64,000 nt of DNA from NCBI RefSeq assembly GCF_024580955.1, contig NZ_JANIKD010000013.1:18146-82145 (forward strand), read 5' to 3'. Each line of letters opens with the position of its first letter. The first letter of the stretch is position 1. This DNA comes from Corynebacterium sp. 122RC1. GTDB taxonomy: Bacteria; Actinomycetota; Actinomycetes; Mycobacteriales; Mycobacteriaceae. The notes below the pieces were generated by a model. It searched no databases and was not told where the DNA came from. It saw nothing but the letters and a program-made list of their open reading frames with translations. This document shows positions 33,988 to 42,970 of the stretch, piece by piece. Made by a program: the position numbers and the translations under genes.

Positions 33988-34218
33988 ATGCGGCAAGGTA
34001 TTCTTAAATAAAACTATAATCAAATAGTGGGAACAAAGGATTATGATAGCTCCTTTTGTAGGGGCTTAGTTTTTTGTACCCAATTTAAGAATACTTTTGC
34101 CTTATCAATTTTGACATATCCCCAAAAACAGCAATCACAAACAGGTGTATGCTGTATATGTGTATGTCCGCAACTTATAATCCCCAGTGGTAAAAGTATT
34201 TTACTGCTGGGGATTTTT
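33988..34218 (+). promoter_or_regulatory. tet(W) leader with short ORFs and attenuator hairpin
   Basis: A 7-codon ORF (MRQGILK) at 33988-34011 follows AAAGGAG. A 14-codon ORF (MLYMCMSATYNPQW) at 34149-34193 ends inside a strong hairpin at 34179-34215, AATCCCCAG.../...CTGGGGATT with inner GTAAAA/TTTTAC, followed by T-residues. This is the layout of the tet(M) class transcriptional attenuator. Tetracycline-slowed translation is expected to favour read-through into tet(W). Confidence 0.7.
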
Positions 34219-34252
34219 ATGCCCTTTGGGGCTGTAAAGGGAGGACAATCAC

Positions 34253-36172
34253 ATGAAAATAATCAATATTGGAATTCTTGCCCATGTAGACGCTGGAAAG
34301 ACGACCTTGACGGAGAGCCTGCTATATGCTAGCGGAGCCATTTCAGAACCGGGGAGCGTCGAAAAAGGGACAACGAGGACGGACACCATGTTTTTGGAGC
34401 GGCAGCGTGGGATTACCATTCAAGCGGCAGTCACTTCCTTCCAGTGGCACAGATGTAAAGTCAACATTGTGGATACGCCCGGCCACATGGATTTTTTGGC
34501 GGAGGTGTACCGCTCTTTGGCTGTTTTAGATGGGGCCATCTTGGTGATCTCCGCTAAAGATGGCGTGCAGGCCCAGACCCGTATTCTGTTCCATGCCCTG
34601 CGGAAAATGAACATTCCCACCGTTATCTTTATCAACAAGATCGACCAGGCTGGCGTTGATTTGCAGAGCGTGGTTCAGTCTGTTCGGGATAAGCTCTCCG
34701 CCGATATTATCATCAAGCAGACGGTGTCGCTGTCCCCGGAAATAGTCCTGGAGGAAAATACCGACATAGAAGCATGGGATGCGGTCATCGAAAATAACGA
34801 TAAATTATTGGAAAAGTATATCGCAGGAGAACCAATCAGCCGGGAAAAACTTGTGCGGGAGGAACAGCGGCGGGTTCAAGACGCCTCCCTGTTCCCGGTC
34901 TATTATGGCAGCGCCAAAAAGGGCCTTGGCATTCAACCGTTGATGGATGCGGTGACAGGGCTGTTCCAACCGATTGGGGAACAGGGGAGCGCCGCCCTAT
35001 GCGGCAGCGTTTTCAAGGTGGAGTATACAGATTGCGGCCAGCGGCGTGTCTATCTACGGCTATACAGCGGAACGCTGCGCCTGCGGGATACGGTGGCCCT
35101 GGCCGGGAGAGAAAAGCTGAAAATCACAGAGATGCGTATTCCATCCAAAGGGGAAATTGTTCGGACAGACACCGCTTATCCGGGTGAAATTGTTATCCTT
35201 CCCAGCGACAGCGTGAGGTTAAACGATGTATTAGGGGACCCAACCCGGCTCCCTCGTAAAAGGTGGCGTGAGGACCCCCTCCCCATGCTGCGGACGTCGA
35301 TTGCGCCGAAAACGGCAGCGCAAAGAGAACGGCTGCTGGACGCTCTTACGCAACTTGCGGATACTGACCCGCTTTTGCGCTGCGAGGTGGATTCCATCAC
35401 CCATGAGATCATTCTTTCTTTTTTGGGCCGGGTGCAGTTGGAGGTTGTTTCCGCTTTGCTGTCGGAAAAATACAAGCTTGAAACAGTGGTAAAGGAACCC
35501 ACCGTCATTTATATGGAGCGGCCGCTCAAAGCAGCCAGCCACACCATCCATATCGAGGTGCCGCCCAACCCGTTTTGGGCATCCATCGGACTGTCTGTTA
35601 CACCACTCCCGCTTGGCTCCGGTGTACAATACGAGAGCCGGGTTTCGCTGGGATACTTGAACCAGAGTTTTCAAAACGCTGTCAGGGATGGTATCCGTTA
35701 CGGGCTGGAGCAGGGCTTGTTCGGCTGGAACGTAACGGACTGTAAGATTTGCTTTGAATACGGGCTTTATTACAGTCCGGTCAGCACGCCGGCGGACTTC
35801 CGCTCATTGGCCCCGATTGTATTGGAACAGGCATTGAAGGAATCAGGGACGCAACTGCTGGAACCTTATCTCTCCTTCACCCTCTATGCGCCCCGGGAAT
35901 ATCTTTCCAGGGCTTATCATGATGCACCGAAATACTGTGCCACCATCGAAACGGTCCAGGTAAAAAAGGATGAAGTTGTCTTTACTGGCGAGATTCCCGC
36001 CCGCTGTATACAGGCATACCGTACTGATCTGGCCTTTTACACCAACGGGCAGAGCGTATGCCTTACAGAACTGAAAGGATATCAGGCCGCTGTCGGTCAG
36101 CCGGTCATCCAGCCCCGCCGTCCAAACAGCCGCCTGGACAAGGTGCGCCATATGTTTCAGAAGGTAATGTAA
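34253..36172 (+). CDS. tet(W): Tetracycline resistance ribosomal protection protein Tet(W)
   Basis: A 639-residue EF-G-like GTPase that removes tetracycline from the ribosome. G1 is [13 protein letters not shown]3 is [10 protein letters not shown]4 is NKID. It matches Tet(W) from memory over almost its whole length, with a few substitutions in the C-terminal third. GGGAGGACAATCAC precedes ATG 34253. It lies in an AT-richer segment inserted in hsdM, with only a methyltransferase fragment following. Confidence 0.97.
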   Translation: MKIINIGILAHVDAGKTTLTESLLYASGAISEPGSVEKGTTRTDTMFLERQRGITIQAAVTSFQWHRCKVNIVDTPGHMDFLAEVYRSLAVLDGAILVISAKDGVQAQTRILFHALRKMNIPTVIFINKIDQAGVDLQSVVQSVRDKLSADIIIKQTVSLSPEIVLEENTDIEAWDAVIENNDKLLEKYIAGEPISREKLVREEQRRVQDASLFPVYYGSAKKGLGIQPLMDAVTGLFQPIGEQGSAALCGSVFKVEYTDCGQRRVYLRLYSGTLRLRDTVALAGREKLKITEMRIPSKGEIVRTDTAYPGEIVILPSDSVRLNDVLGDPTRLPRKRWREDPLPMLRTSIAPKTAAQRERLLDALTQLADTDPLLRCEVDSITHEIILSFLGRVQLEVVSALLSEKYKLETVVKEPTVIYMERPLKAASHTIHIEVPPNPFWASIGLSVTPLPLGSGVQYESRVSLGYLNQSFQNAVRDGIRYGLEQGLFGWNVTDCKICFEYGLYYSPVSTPADFRSLAPIVLEQALKESGTQLLEPYLSFTLYAPREYLSRAYHDAPKYCATIETVQVKKDEVVFTGEIPARCIQAYRTDLAFYTNGQSVCLTELKGYQAAVGQPVIQPRRPNSRLDKVRHMFQKVM

Positions 36173-36222
36173 AGATACATAATCGTCAAGACGGCAACAA
36201 TCAGAAGTTATGGAGGGTAACA

Positions 36223-36365
36223 ATGGAATATAGTAAGGAAGATTTAATGGAAGCAAAAAAGCAAATTTGGGGAGTGGGAGAGAACATGGGAACAGAGGAA
36301 AGTAAAAAAATCTGGGAGGAGAACGCACAATTTTGGGATAATGCAATGGGTGACGAATCTAATGA
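36223..36365 (+). pseudogene. N-terminal fragment of a SAM-dependent methyltransferase
   Basis: Starts MEYSKEDLMEAKKQIWGVG at 36223 with a TGGAGGG site, and runs 47 codons before the insertion sequence cuts it. The residues FWDNAMGDESNE match the opening of small class I methyltransferase genes that I recall downstream of tet(W) in Firmicutes. The SAM-binding fold is missing, so the fragment is non-functional. Confidence 0.7.
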
Positions 36366-37810
36366 GGCTCTTCGTATTTGAGGGTGTGGGTGGGGTGCGG
36401 CGTGTCGGTTGGGGGTAGAGGTCGAGGTCTTCCGATGATGGGGGTGCTAACAAAACCCAATCGAAAGACCTCGACATGGCCCACACTACCTTGGTTTGTT
36501 CCTCTGGCGCGTTTTCGTCTCCGGATCTGAGTAGGTTCTGTGGTCTGGACGAGCTCGGTCTTCAAGCAGTAGGACAGCGTCTGAAACCAGACCGGGCAGT
36601 GCTGGCCTGCCGAGTGCTTGGGCAGGACCGGTGGTGCCGGCGGTGTGGCTGCCAGGGGCTGGTACGTGGGTCTGTTGTACGTCGTCTCGCTCACGAACCC
36701 TTGGGCTGGAGGCCTACCACGTTAGAAGTCCGGGTGCGCCGTTACCGGTGCACTGGCTGTGGGCATGTGTGGCGTCAAGACCTCACATCAGCAGCTGCTC
36801 CTCGTTCGTGTTTGTCGCGCAAAGCGCTGCGATGGGCGCTGGAAGCGATCGTGATCGGGCGTTTGAGTGTCACGCATATCGCTCGTAGCCTGGGGGTGGC
36901 CTGGCATACGGCTAACACGGCTGTTCTTGCTGAAGGCAGGAGGCTCTTGCTTGATGATGAGCGTCGTTTTGACGGGGTGCGGGTGATCGGGGTCGATGAG
37001 CACGTATGGCGCCATACCCGGGGCGAGGACAGGTACGTCACGGTCATCATCGACCTGACCCCCATCCACGATAAGACTGGCACGGCGCGATTGCTGGACA
37101 TGGTCCCTGGCCGTTCCAAGCAGTCGTTCAAACAATGGCTTGCCAGCCAGCCCGACCGGTGGCGTCAAGGAATCAAGATTGTCGCGATGGACGGGTTTAG
37201 CGGGTTCAAAACCGCTGCCAGTGAAGAACTTCCCCACGCCAGGCCCGTCATGGATCCTTTCCACGTGGTACGCCTGGCCGCAGACGCTGTGGATGAGTGC
37301 AGGCGGCGAGTCCAGCAACAACTTCACCACCGGCGCGGGCGCAGTGGTGACCCCTTGTACGGGGCACGTCGTACCTTGCTCACCGGCGCGACCCTGCTCA
37401 CCCAGACCCAGCAACAGCGCTTAGAAGCCCTTTTCGCTACCGACCAGCACATCGAGGTTGCCACCACCTGGAGCGTCTACCAACGCATGGTGTCCGCCTA
37501 CCGGCACAAAGACCCTCACGCAGGCAAAACCATCATGACCGGGCTCATTGACTCCCTCAAGACCGGCGTGCCTGCCCCGCTGTCCGAACTGGTCAGGCTC
37601 GGACGCACTCTTAACCGGCGCCGAGCAGACATCCTGGCCTACTTCGACCACACCCGAACCAGCAATGGCCCTACCGAGGCCATCAACGGCCGCCTCGAAC
37701 ACCTGAGAGGCTCCGCCCTCGGATTCCGCAACCTGACCCACTACATCACCAGAAGCCTGCTCGAGACCGGCGGCTTCAGAACCCAACTACACCCTTAAAT
37801 ACGAAGAGCC
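36366..37810 (+). mobile_element. ISL3-family insertion sequence
   Basis: About 1445 bp. Left end GGCTCTTCGTATTTGAGGG and right end CCCTTAAATACGAAGAGCC are inverted repeats with one mismatch across 19 positions. It carries a single transposase gene. Flanking 8-mers are TCTAATGA (left) and TGTTTTAA (right), so no target duplication is present. Confidence 0.92.
36476..37798 (+). CDS. ISL3-family transposase
   Basis: A 440-residue DDE transposase. The N-terminal zinc-binding part has CRRCGCQG and CTGCGHVW, followed by an HTH (LSVTHIARSLGVAWHTAN). The catalytic domain has VIGVDEHVWR and VAMDGFSGF for the two aspartates and a C-terminal SNGPTEAINGRLEHLRG carrying the glutamate. It appears intact and lies between the two inverted repeats. 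Confidence 0.95.
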   Translation: MAHTTLVCSSGAFSSPDLSRFCGLDELGLQAVGQRLKPDRAVLACRVLGQDRWCRRCGCQGLVRGSVVRRLAHEPLGWRPTTLEVRVRRYRCTGCGHVWRQDLTSAAAPRSCLSRKALRWALEAIVIGRLSVTHIARSLGVAWHTANTAVLAEGRRLLLDDERRFDGVRVIGVDEHVWRHTRGEDRYVTVIIDLTPIHDKTGTARLLDMVPGRSKQSFKQWLASQPDRWRQGIKIVAMDGFSGFKTAASEELPHARPVMDPFHVVRLAADAVDECRRRVQQQLHHRRGRSGDPLYGARRTLLTGATLLTQTQQQRLEALFATDQHIEVATTWSVYQRMVSAYRHKDPHAGKTIMTGLIDSLKTGVPAPLSELVRLGRTLNRRRADILAYFDHTRTSNGPTEAINGRLEHLRGSALGFRNLTHYITRSLLETGGFRTQLHP

Positions 37811-37840
37811 TGTTTTAATCAAGTTTAGGAGGAATTAATT

Positions 37841-37903
37841 ATGAAGTGTAATTAATGTAACAGGGTTCAATTAAAAGAGGGAAGCGTATCATTAACCCTA
37901 TAA
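37841..37903 (+). promoter_or_regulatory. tet(L) leader peptide region, with a stop at codon 5
   Basis: AGGAGGAATTAATT precedes ATG 37841. It reads MKCN, then TAA, then continues in frame as CNRVQLKEGSVSLTL before a natural TAA at 37901. The tet(L) leader as I remember it is a 20-residue peptide with GAA at codon 5, so one G to T change would give this nonsense codon. The leader normally controls tet(L) translation. Confidence 0.75.
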
Positions 37904-37936
37904 ACTACGTCTGCCCTCATTATTGGAAGGTGAAAT

Positions 37937-39313
37937 ATGAATACATCCTATTCACAATCGAATTTACGACACAACCAAATTTTAATTTGGCTTTGCATTT
38001 TATCTTTTTTTAGCGTATTAAATGAAATGGTTTTGAACGTCTCATTACCTGATATTGCAAATGATTTTAATAAACCACCTGCGAGTACAAACTGGGTGAA
38101 CACAGCCTTTATGTTAACCTTTTCCATTGGAACAGCTGTATATGGAAAGCTATCTGATCAATTAGGCATCAAAAGGTTACTCCTATTTGGAATTATAATA
38201 AATTGTTTCGGGTCTGTAATTGGGTTTGTTGGCCATTCTTTCTTTTCCTTACTTATTATGGCTCGTTTTATTCAAGGGGCTGGTGCAGCTGCATTTCCAG
38301 CACTCGTAATGGTTGTAGTTGCGCGCTATATTCCAAAGGAAAATAGGGGTAAAGCATTTGGTCTTATTGGATCGATAGTAGCCATGGGAGAAGGAGTCGG
38401 TCCAGCGATTGGTGGAATGATAGCCCATTATATTCATTGGTCCTATCTTCTACTCATTCCTATGATAACAATTATCACTGTTCCGTTTCTTATGAAATTA
38501 TTAAAGAAGGAAGTAAGGATAAAAGGTCATTTTGATATCAAAGGAATTATACTAATGTCTGTAGGCATTGTATTTTTTATGTTGTTTACAACATCATATA
38601 GCATTTCTTTTCTTATCGTTAGCGTGCTGTCATTCCTGATATTTGTAAAACATATCAGGAAAGTAACAGATCCTTTTGTTGATCCCGGATTAGGGAAAAA
38701 TATACCTTTTATGATTGGAGTTCTTTGTGGGGGAATTATATTTGGAACAGTAGCAGGGTTTGTCTCTATGGTTCCTTATATGATGAAAGATGTTCACCAG
38801 CTAAGTACTGCCGAAATCGGAAGTGTAATTATTTTCCCTGGAACAATGAGTGTCATTATTTTCGGCTACATTGGTGGGATACTTGTTGATAGAAGAGGTC
38901 CTTTATACGTGTTAAACATCGGAGTTACATTTCTTTCTGTTAGCTTTTTAACTGCTTCCTTTCTTTTAGAAACAACATCATGGTTCATGACAATTATAAT
39001 CGTATTTGTTTTAGGTGGGCTTTCGTTCACCAAAACAGTTATATCAACAATTGTTTCAAGTAGCTTGAAACAGCAGGAAGCTGGTGCTGGAATGAGTTTG
39101 CTTAACTTTACCAGCTTTTTATCAGAGGGAACAGGTATTGCAATTGTAGGTGGTTTATTATCCATACCCTTACTTGATCAAAGGTTGTTACCTATGGAAG
39201 TTGATCAGTCAACTTATCTGTATAGTAATTTGTTATTACTTTTTTCAGGAATCATTGTCATTAGTTGGCTGGTTACCTTGAATGTATATAAACATTCTCA
39301 AAGGGATTTCTAA
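37937..39313 (+). CDS. tet(L): Tetracycline efflux protein Tet(L)
   Basis: A 458-residue, 14-segment major facilitator that exports the tetracycline-metal complex for protons. The sequence matches Tet(L) from memory ([18 protein letters not shown] start, [12 protein letters not shown] motif A region, [10 protein letters not shown] motif C). It is AT-rich in strong contrast to its surroundings, a sign of recent transfer from Firmicutes. TTGGAAGGTG precedes ATG. Its terminator follows directly. Confidence 0.97.
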
Positions 39314-39322
39314 ATCGTTAAG

Positions 39323-39363
39323 GGATCAACTTTGGGAGAGAGTTCAAAATTGATCCTTTTTTT
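39323..39363 (+). terminator. Rho-independent terminator of tet(L)
   Basis: GGATCAA and TTGATCC arms, extended by ACTTT/AAAAT pairing, followed by seven T residues, 10 bases after the tet(L) stop. Confidence 0.88.
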
Positions 39364-39366
39364 ATA

Positions 39367-39676
39367 ACAGGAATTCAAATCTTTTTGTTCCATTAAAGGG
39401 CGCGATTGCTGAATAAAAGATACGAGCCCCATACTTTTTGACGCAGGGCTGAACCTTTTGACGCAAGGCCATACTTTTTGACGCTTCCTGCCTCGACGCA
39501 CCGAGCGGGCCCCTGAGGTACCCCTCCGAGGTCCCGATCAGCCTCAGCGGTGAGCTGCTCCGCAGCTCCGCGTGCCCGACCCCAAGACCCCCAAAACCGT
39601 CCCAGAACAGCGAAAACGCCACCCTAGACACTTCCCAGCAGGGCTAGAAATCTTTGTATCCAGAGTGACGTTCTAG
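39367..39676. other. Junction between cargo and tRNA-Gly, no gene
   Basis: I see no convincing gene. The first about 60 bases are AT-rich flank of the tet(L) segment. Then come three tandem repeats, and after 39489 the GC content rises to host or phage level. This stretch probably holds the right end of the integrated element. No second copy of the tRNA 3' end was noticed in the window. Confidence 0.5.
39429..39488. repeat. Three tandem 20-bp repeats
   Basis: Units 39429-39448, 39449-39468 and 39469-39488 share CTTTTTGACGC (the middle unit has one T fewer). Units 1 and 3 begin CCATACTTTTTGACGC. Exact 20-bp spacing gives the same helical face about every two turns, as in binding-site arrays. 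They lie 190 bp from the tRNA 3' end, so integrase arm sites are possible. Confidence 0.75.
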
Positions 39677-39750
39677 TGGAGCCGATGACGGGAATCGAAC
39701 CCGCGCCGCCTGCTTGGGAAGCAGGAGTTCTACCATTGAACTACATCGGC
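39677..39750 (-). tRNA. tRNA-Gly(CCC)
   Basis: Cloverleaf read on the minus strand: acceptor GCCGATG/CATCGGC, D-arm with TTCAATGGTAGAA, anticodon stem CCTGC/GCAGG with loop TTCCCAA (anticodon CCC, Gly), T-arm GGGTTCGATTCCC, then T and an encoded CCA. The 3' end faces the mobile region, the usual geometry for integrase attachment in tRNA genes. Confidence 0.95.
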
Positions 39751-39809
39751 ATGGCAACAATTCTGAAGCCGCGATCAAGCTTAGCACGGTTGTTGTTACA
39801 CTTGTGAAC

Positions 39810-40373
39810 GTGCTGTATTCAGACCGCGATATTCGCCAAGCCATTGATGCCACTGAGCTCGTGATTGAGCCTTACGATCCCGCCCTCATTCAGCCTTCCA
39901 GCGTGGATGTGCGGATGGATCGTTTCTTCCGGGTGTTCAACAACTCTCGGTACACCCACATTGATCCAAAGTTGCAGCAAGATGAGCTGACTAGCTTGGT
40001 GGAAGTGGAAGAGGGGGAGCCGTTTGTGCTGCACCCAGGTGAGTTTGTGCTGGGTTCCACCCTGGAGAAGTTCACATTGCCGCCGCATATGGCTGGCCGT
40101 CTGGAGGGGAAGTCGTCGTTAGGGCGCCTTGGCCTGCTCACGCACTCTACGGCGGGCTTCATTGATCCAGGGTTCTCGGGGTACATCACCTTGGAGCTTT
40201 CCAATGTGGCGAATCTGCCAATCACACTGTGGCCTGGCATGAAGGTGGGGCAGTTGGCCTTGTTTAAGATGACTTCGCCGGCGGAAACTCCTTACGGTTC
40301 TGGGGCGTTGGGCTCGAAGTACCAGGGGCAGCGCGGCCCTACGCCGTCCAAGGCATATTTAAATTTCCGGTAG
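39810..40373 (+). CDS. dcd: dCTP deaminase
   Basis: A 187-residue trimeric enzyme converting dCTP to dUTP (in actinobacteria often on to dUMP). It has [47 protein letters not shown] active-site signature, and a C-terminal [17 protein letters not shown] 39810 ([11 protein letters not shown]) aligns with the family MLLSDRDI start; GTG at 39804 is an alternative. It is the first host gene after the tRNA. Confidence 0.95.
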   Translation: MLYSDRDIRQAIDATELVIEPYDPALIQPSSVDVRMDRFFRVFNNSRYTHIDPKLQQDELTSLVEVEEGEPFVLHPGEFVLGSTLEKFTLPPHMAGRLEGKSSLGRLGLLTHSTAGFIDPGFSGYITLELSNVANLPITLWPGMKVGQLALFKMTSPAETPYGSGALGSKYQGQRGPTPSKAYLNFR

Positions 40374-40425
40374 TTTTGGCTTCTGTTTCGCCTCTGTTCA
40401 TGTGAGGCCTTTAGTTGTTATAACT

Positions 40426-41745
40426 ATGCGAATGACCGTGATTGGCACCGGTTATCTCGGTGCAACCCATGCAGCATGTATGGCGGAACTTGGGCACGAA
40501 GTGCTGGGGATTGACGTAGACGAGCACAAGATTGCCTTGCTTTCCAAGGGGGAGGTGCCGTTCTACGAGCCCGGTTTGCCGGAGGTGCTCAGCAGGGGCC
40601 GGGAGGCCGGACGCCTTGCGTTCAGCACGGATTTTGCGCAGGCGGCGCAGTTCGCAAACGTGCATTTCCTGGGTGTGGGTACCCCGCAGCAAAAAGGTTC
40701 ATACGCTGCGGATTTGCGCTATGTGCGTTCTGCGGTTGAGCAGTTGGTGCCGCACCTTGAGGGCCACCATGTGATCTTGGGGAAGTCTACGGTGCCCGTC
40801 GGTACTGCCGCCGAACTTCAGGAACTGGCGGATTCTTTAGCCCGGCCAGGGGCGAGCGTGGAGATTGCGTGGAACCCTGAGTTTCTCCGTGAGGGCTACG
40901 CGGTGAAAGACACGATCACCCCGGACCGCATTGTGCTCGGTGTGCGCCCTGGCGGCGAGGCGGAGCAGGTGGCGCGGGAAGTGTACGCCACCCCACTTGA
41001 GCAGGGGATTCCTTTCCTGGTTTCCAATTTGGCCACGGCTGAGCTGGTGAAAGTTTCTGCCAACGCGTTCCTGGCCACCAAGATTTCCTTCATCAATGCG
41101 GTCAGTGAGGTGTGCGAGGCAGCAGGTGCCGACGTCACCCAGGTGGCGCGTGCCATCGGCTACGACGATCGCATTGGCCACAAGTTCCTGGGCGCCGGAT
41201 TGGGCTTTGGTGGCGGCTGCCTCCCCAAAGACATCCGCGCATACATTGCCCGCGCCGGTGAGCTGGGCGCCACTGAGGCCTTGACCTTCCTCCGGGAGGT
41301 GGACGCCATCAACATGCGCCGCCGCGAGCACATGGTGAATCTGGCAAAACGTGCCGTGGGTGGCCACTTGATTGGTGCCTCCATCACGGTGCTGGGCTGC
41401 GCGTTTAAGCCAAACTCGGACGATGTGCGCGATTCCCCCGCCCTCAACGTGGCGGGGCAGCTTTCCCTCAAGGGTGCCCAGGTGACGGTGTTTGATCCCC
41501 AAGCAATGGACAACGCCCGGAAAATCTTCCCCACCCTGCACTACGCTGAATCCGCCGAGGTAGCACTCCAGGGCGCTGACCTGGTGATTCTTGCTACTGA
41601 GTGGGATGAGTTTGTACAGCTGGATCCCACCCAGGTTCGCGGCTGGGTGCGCACCCCAGTGCTGATCGACGGCCGTAACGCCCTTGACTCCTCCATGTGG
41701 GCTGAGGCGGGCTGGGATTACAAGGCGTTGGGCCGCACCTTTTAG
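40426..41745 (+). CDS. ugd: UDP-glucose 6-dehydrogenase
   Basis: A 439-residue NAD-dependent enzyme making UDP-glucuronate for surface polysaccharide. The N-terminal VIGTGYLGATHAA is the Rossmann motif. KSTVPVGT and NPEFLREG line the active site and the nucleophile is the cysteine in GFGGGCLPKD. The dcd-ugd order is also found in mycobacteria (dcd-udgA). ATG 40426 is chosen; ATG 40432 is possible. Confidence 0.93.
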   Translation: MRMTVIGTGYLGATHAACMAELGHEVLGIDVDEHKIALLSKGEVPFYEPGLPEVLSRGREAGRLAFSTDFAQAAQFANVHFLGVGTPQQKGSYAADLRYVRSAVEQLVPHLEGHHVILGKSTVPVGTAAELQELADSLARPGASVEIAWNPEFLREGYAVKDTITPDRIVLGVRPGGEAEQVAREVYATPLEQGIPFLVSNLATAELVKVSANAFLATKISFINAVSEVCEAAGADVTQVARAIGYDDRIGHKFLGAGLGFGGGCLPKDIRAYIARAGELGATEALTFLREVDAINMRRREHMVNLAKRAVGGHLIGASITVLGCAFKPNSDDVRDSPALNVAGQLSLKGAQVTVFDPQAMDNARKIFPTLHYAESAEVALQGADLVILATEWDEFVQLDPTQVRGWVRTPVLIDGRNALDSSMWAEAGWDYKALGRTF

Positions 41746-42965
41746 CCCCTGCTGCGGTGCCTCCCCCTAGCAGTCTTGGGGTGTGGGGCGCTGGGGGCGT
41801 CGGTACGCGATGTGCGTTCTGGCACCGTGAATGCCGCCAAGGCAGTGGCTAGTGGTACCGCCAATGTGAGGGCCAGTGCGCCGATCCCTGAGCGGAGGAG
41901 TTCGGTGGCCATGATGTCGCTGGTCAATGTTTGGCCGAGGGGGCGGTCCGCGATGCTGAGCAGCAGCAACATTGGAAGTGATGCGCCGGTGTACGTGAGA
42001 ACTAGGGTGTAGACCATTGAGGAGATGTGGTCGCGCCCCACGGACATCGCGCCGCGGAACAGTTCGGTGGGGGTGGCGTGGGGGTCGCGTTCGGCGAGTT
42101 CGGCAACGGTGGAGGCTTGGGCAATGGTGACGTCGTTCATCACCCCCAACGCGCCGATAATGAATCCACAGAGCATCAAGCCGGTAATGGACACATCCGG
42201 CAAATAGAGCAGCAGTTGGAGGTTGTCCTCATCAGCGAGGCCACGCAGGTGCGTGCTGTCAATGGCCAGATGCGCCAACACCGCTGCCACACCAAGAGCC
42301 ATCAGTGTGCCACCCAAGGCGCTCCACGCTTTCCACGTCAGCCCATGCACAAGCGGCACCGCCACCGTGAGGATCAGCGCGCCACCCACAATGGCTATGG
42401 CCAGCGGGGAAGTGCCTCGCACAATCGCTGGCAGTACAAACACCGCCACGATGGCCAAAGTCACCGTCAGGCCTATCAGCGCCCGCACCCCGCGCCACAG
42501 CGCAAACACCACCAGGGCCGCCGCAATCAGTGCACCCCACATCAGCAACACCGAAGTCCGCTCGTAATCCGCAAATGCGTAGCGTGTGCTGCCATCCTCG
42601 GCGCTACCCACCAGCATCTTGATTGAGTCCCCCACCTGGAGGTCCGGTTCGCCGGGTTGGGAGTGATTGATGATGAGAGTGCGCGTTTCCGGGGCGATCT
42701 CCACGATGTTCCACGTGCATTCGGTACCTGCACCCGGACTTACTTTGGGTGAGGTGCTAAAGGTACTCCCGGCGGCATCGGAATTACATGCGCCAGGAGT
42801 TACCGCCACCACCTCTCCCTGAACCTGTTCTTGGCCCAGGGAGAAAGTCTGCGCAAAGTTTGGGCTCACATTCGGCTCACCGCGCGGCCACAACAGGAAG
42901 GTGCCAACCACGGTAGCCAGCGCGCTGAGCAGGAGAAACGCTGAAAGGATTCTGCGGCTTAGCAT
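41742..42965 (-). CDS. YibE/F-like membrane protein
   Basis: A 407-residue protein. It has one N-terminal membrane segment, an external domain of about 110 residues with two cysteines, then about seven segments including the YibE/F motifs GFIIGALGVMNDVTIAQAS and HISSMVYTLVLTYTGASLPMLLL. Function is unknown. It is separated from alaT by 5 bases, so they may be cotranscribed. Its stop overlaps the ugd stop by 4 bases. Confidence 0.88.
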   Translation of the reverse strand: MLSRRILSAFLLLSALATVVGTFLLWPRGEPNVSPNFAQTFSLGQEQVQGEVVAVTPGACNSDAAGSTFSTSPKVSPGAGTECTWNIVEIAPETRTLIINHSQPGEPDLQVGDSIKMLVGSAEDGSTRYAFADYERTSVLLMWGALIAAALVVFALWRGVRALIGLTVTLAIVAVFVLPAIVRGTSPLAIAIVGGALILTVAVPLVHGLTWKAWSALGGTLMALGVAAVLAHLAIDSTHLRGLADEDNLQLLLYLPDVSITGLMLCGFIIGALGVMNDVTIAQASTVAELAERDPHATPTELFRGAMSVGRDHISSMVYTLVLTYTGASLPMLLLLSIADRPLGQTLTSDIMATELLRSGIGALALTLAVPLATALAAFTVPERTSRTDAPSAPHPKTARGRHRSRG

Positions 42966-42970
42966 AGGAA

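Noticed and set aside
34027..34332. A 101-residue protein across the tet(W) leader
   Set aside because: It has no ribosome site of note, runs through the attenuator hairpin and enters tet(W) in the wrong frame.
39429..39488. Possible CRISPR array
   Set aside because: Repeats are directly adjacent with no unique spacers and no cas genes nearby.
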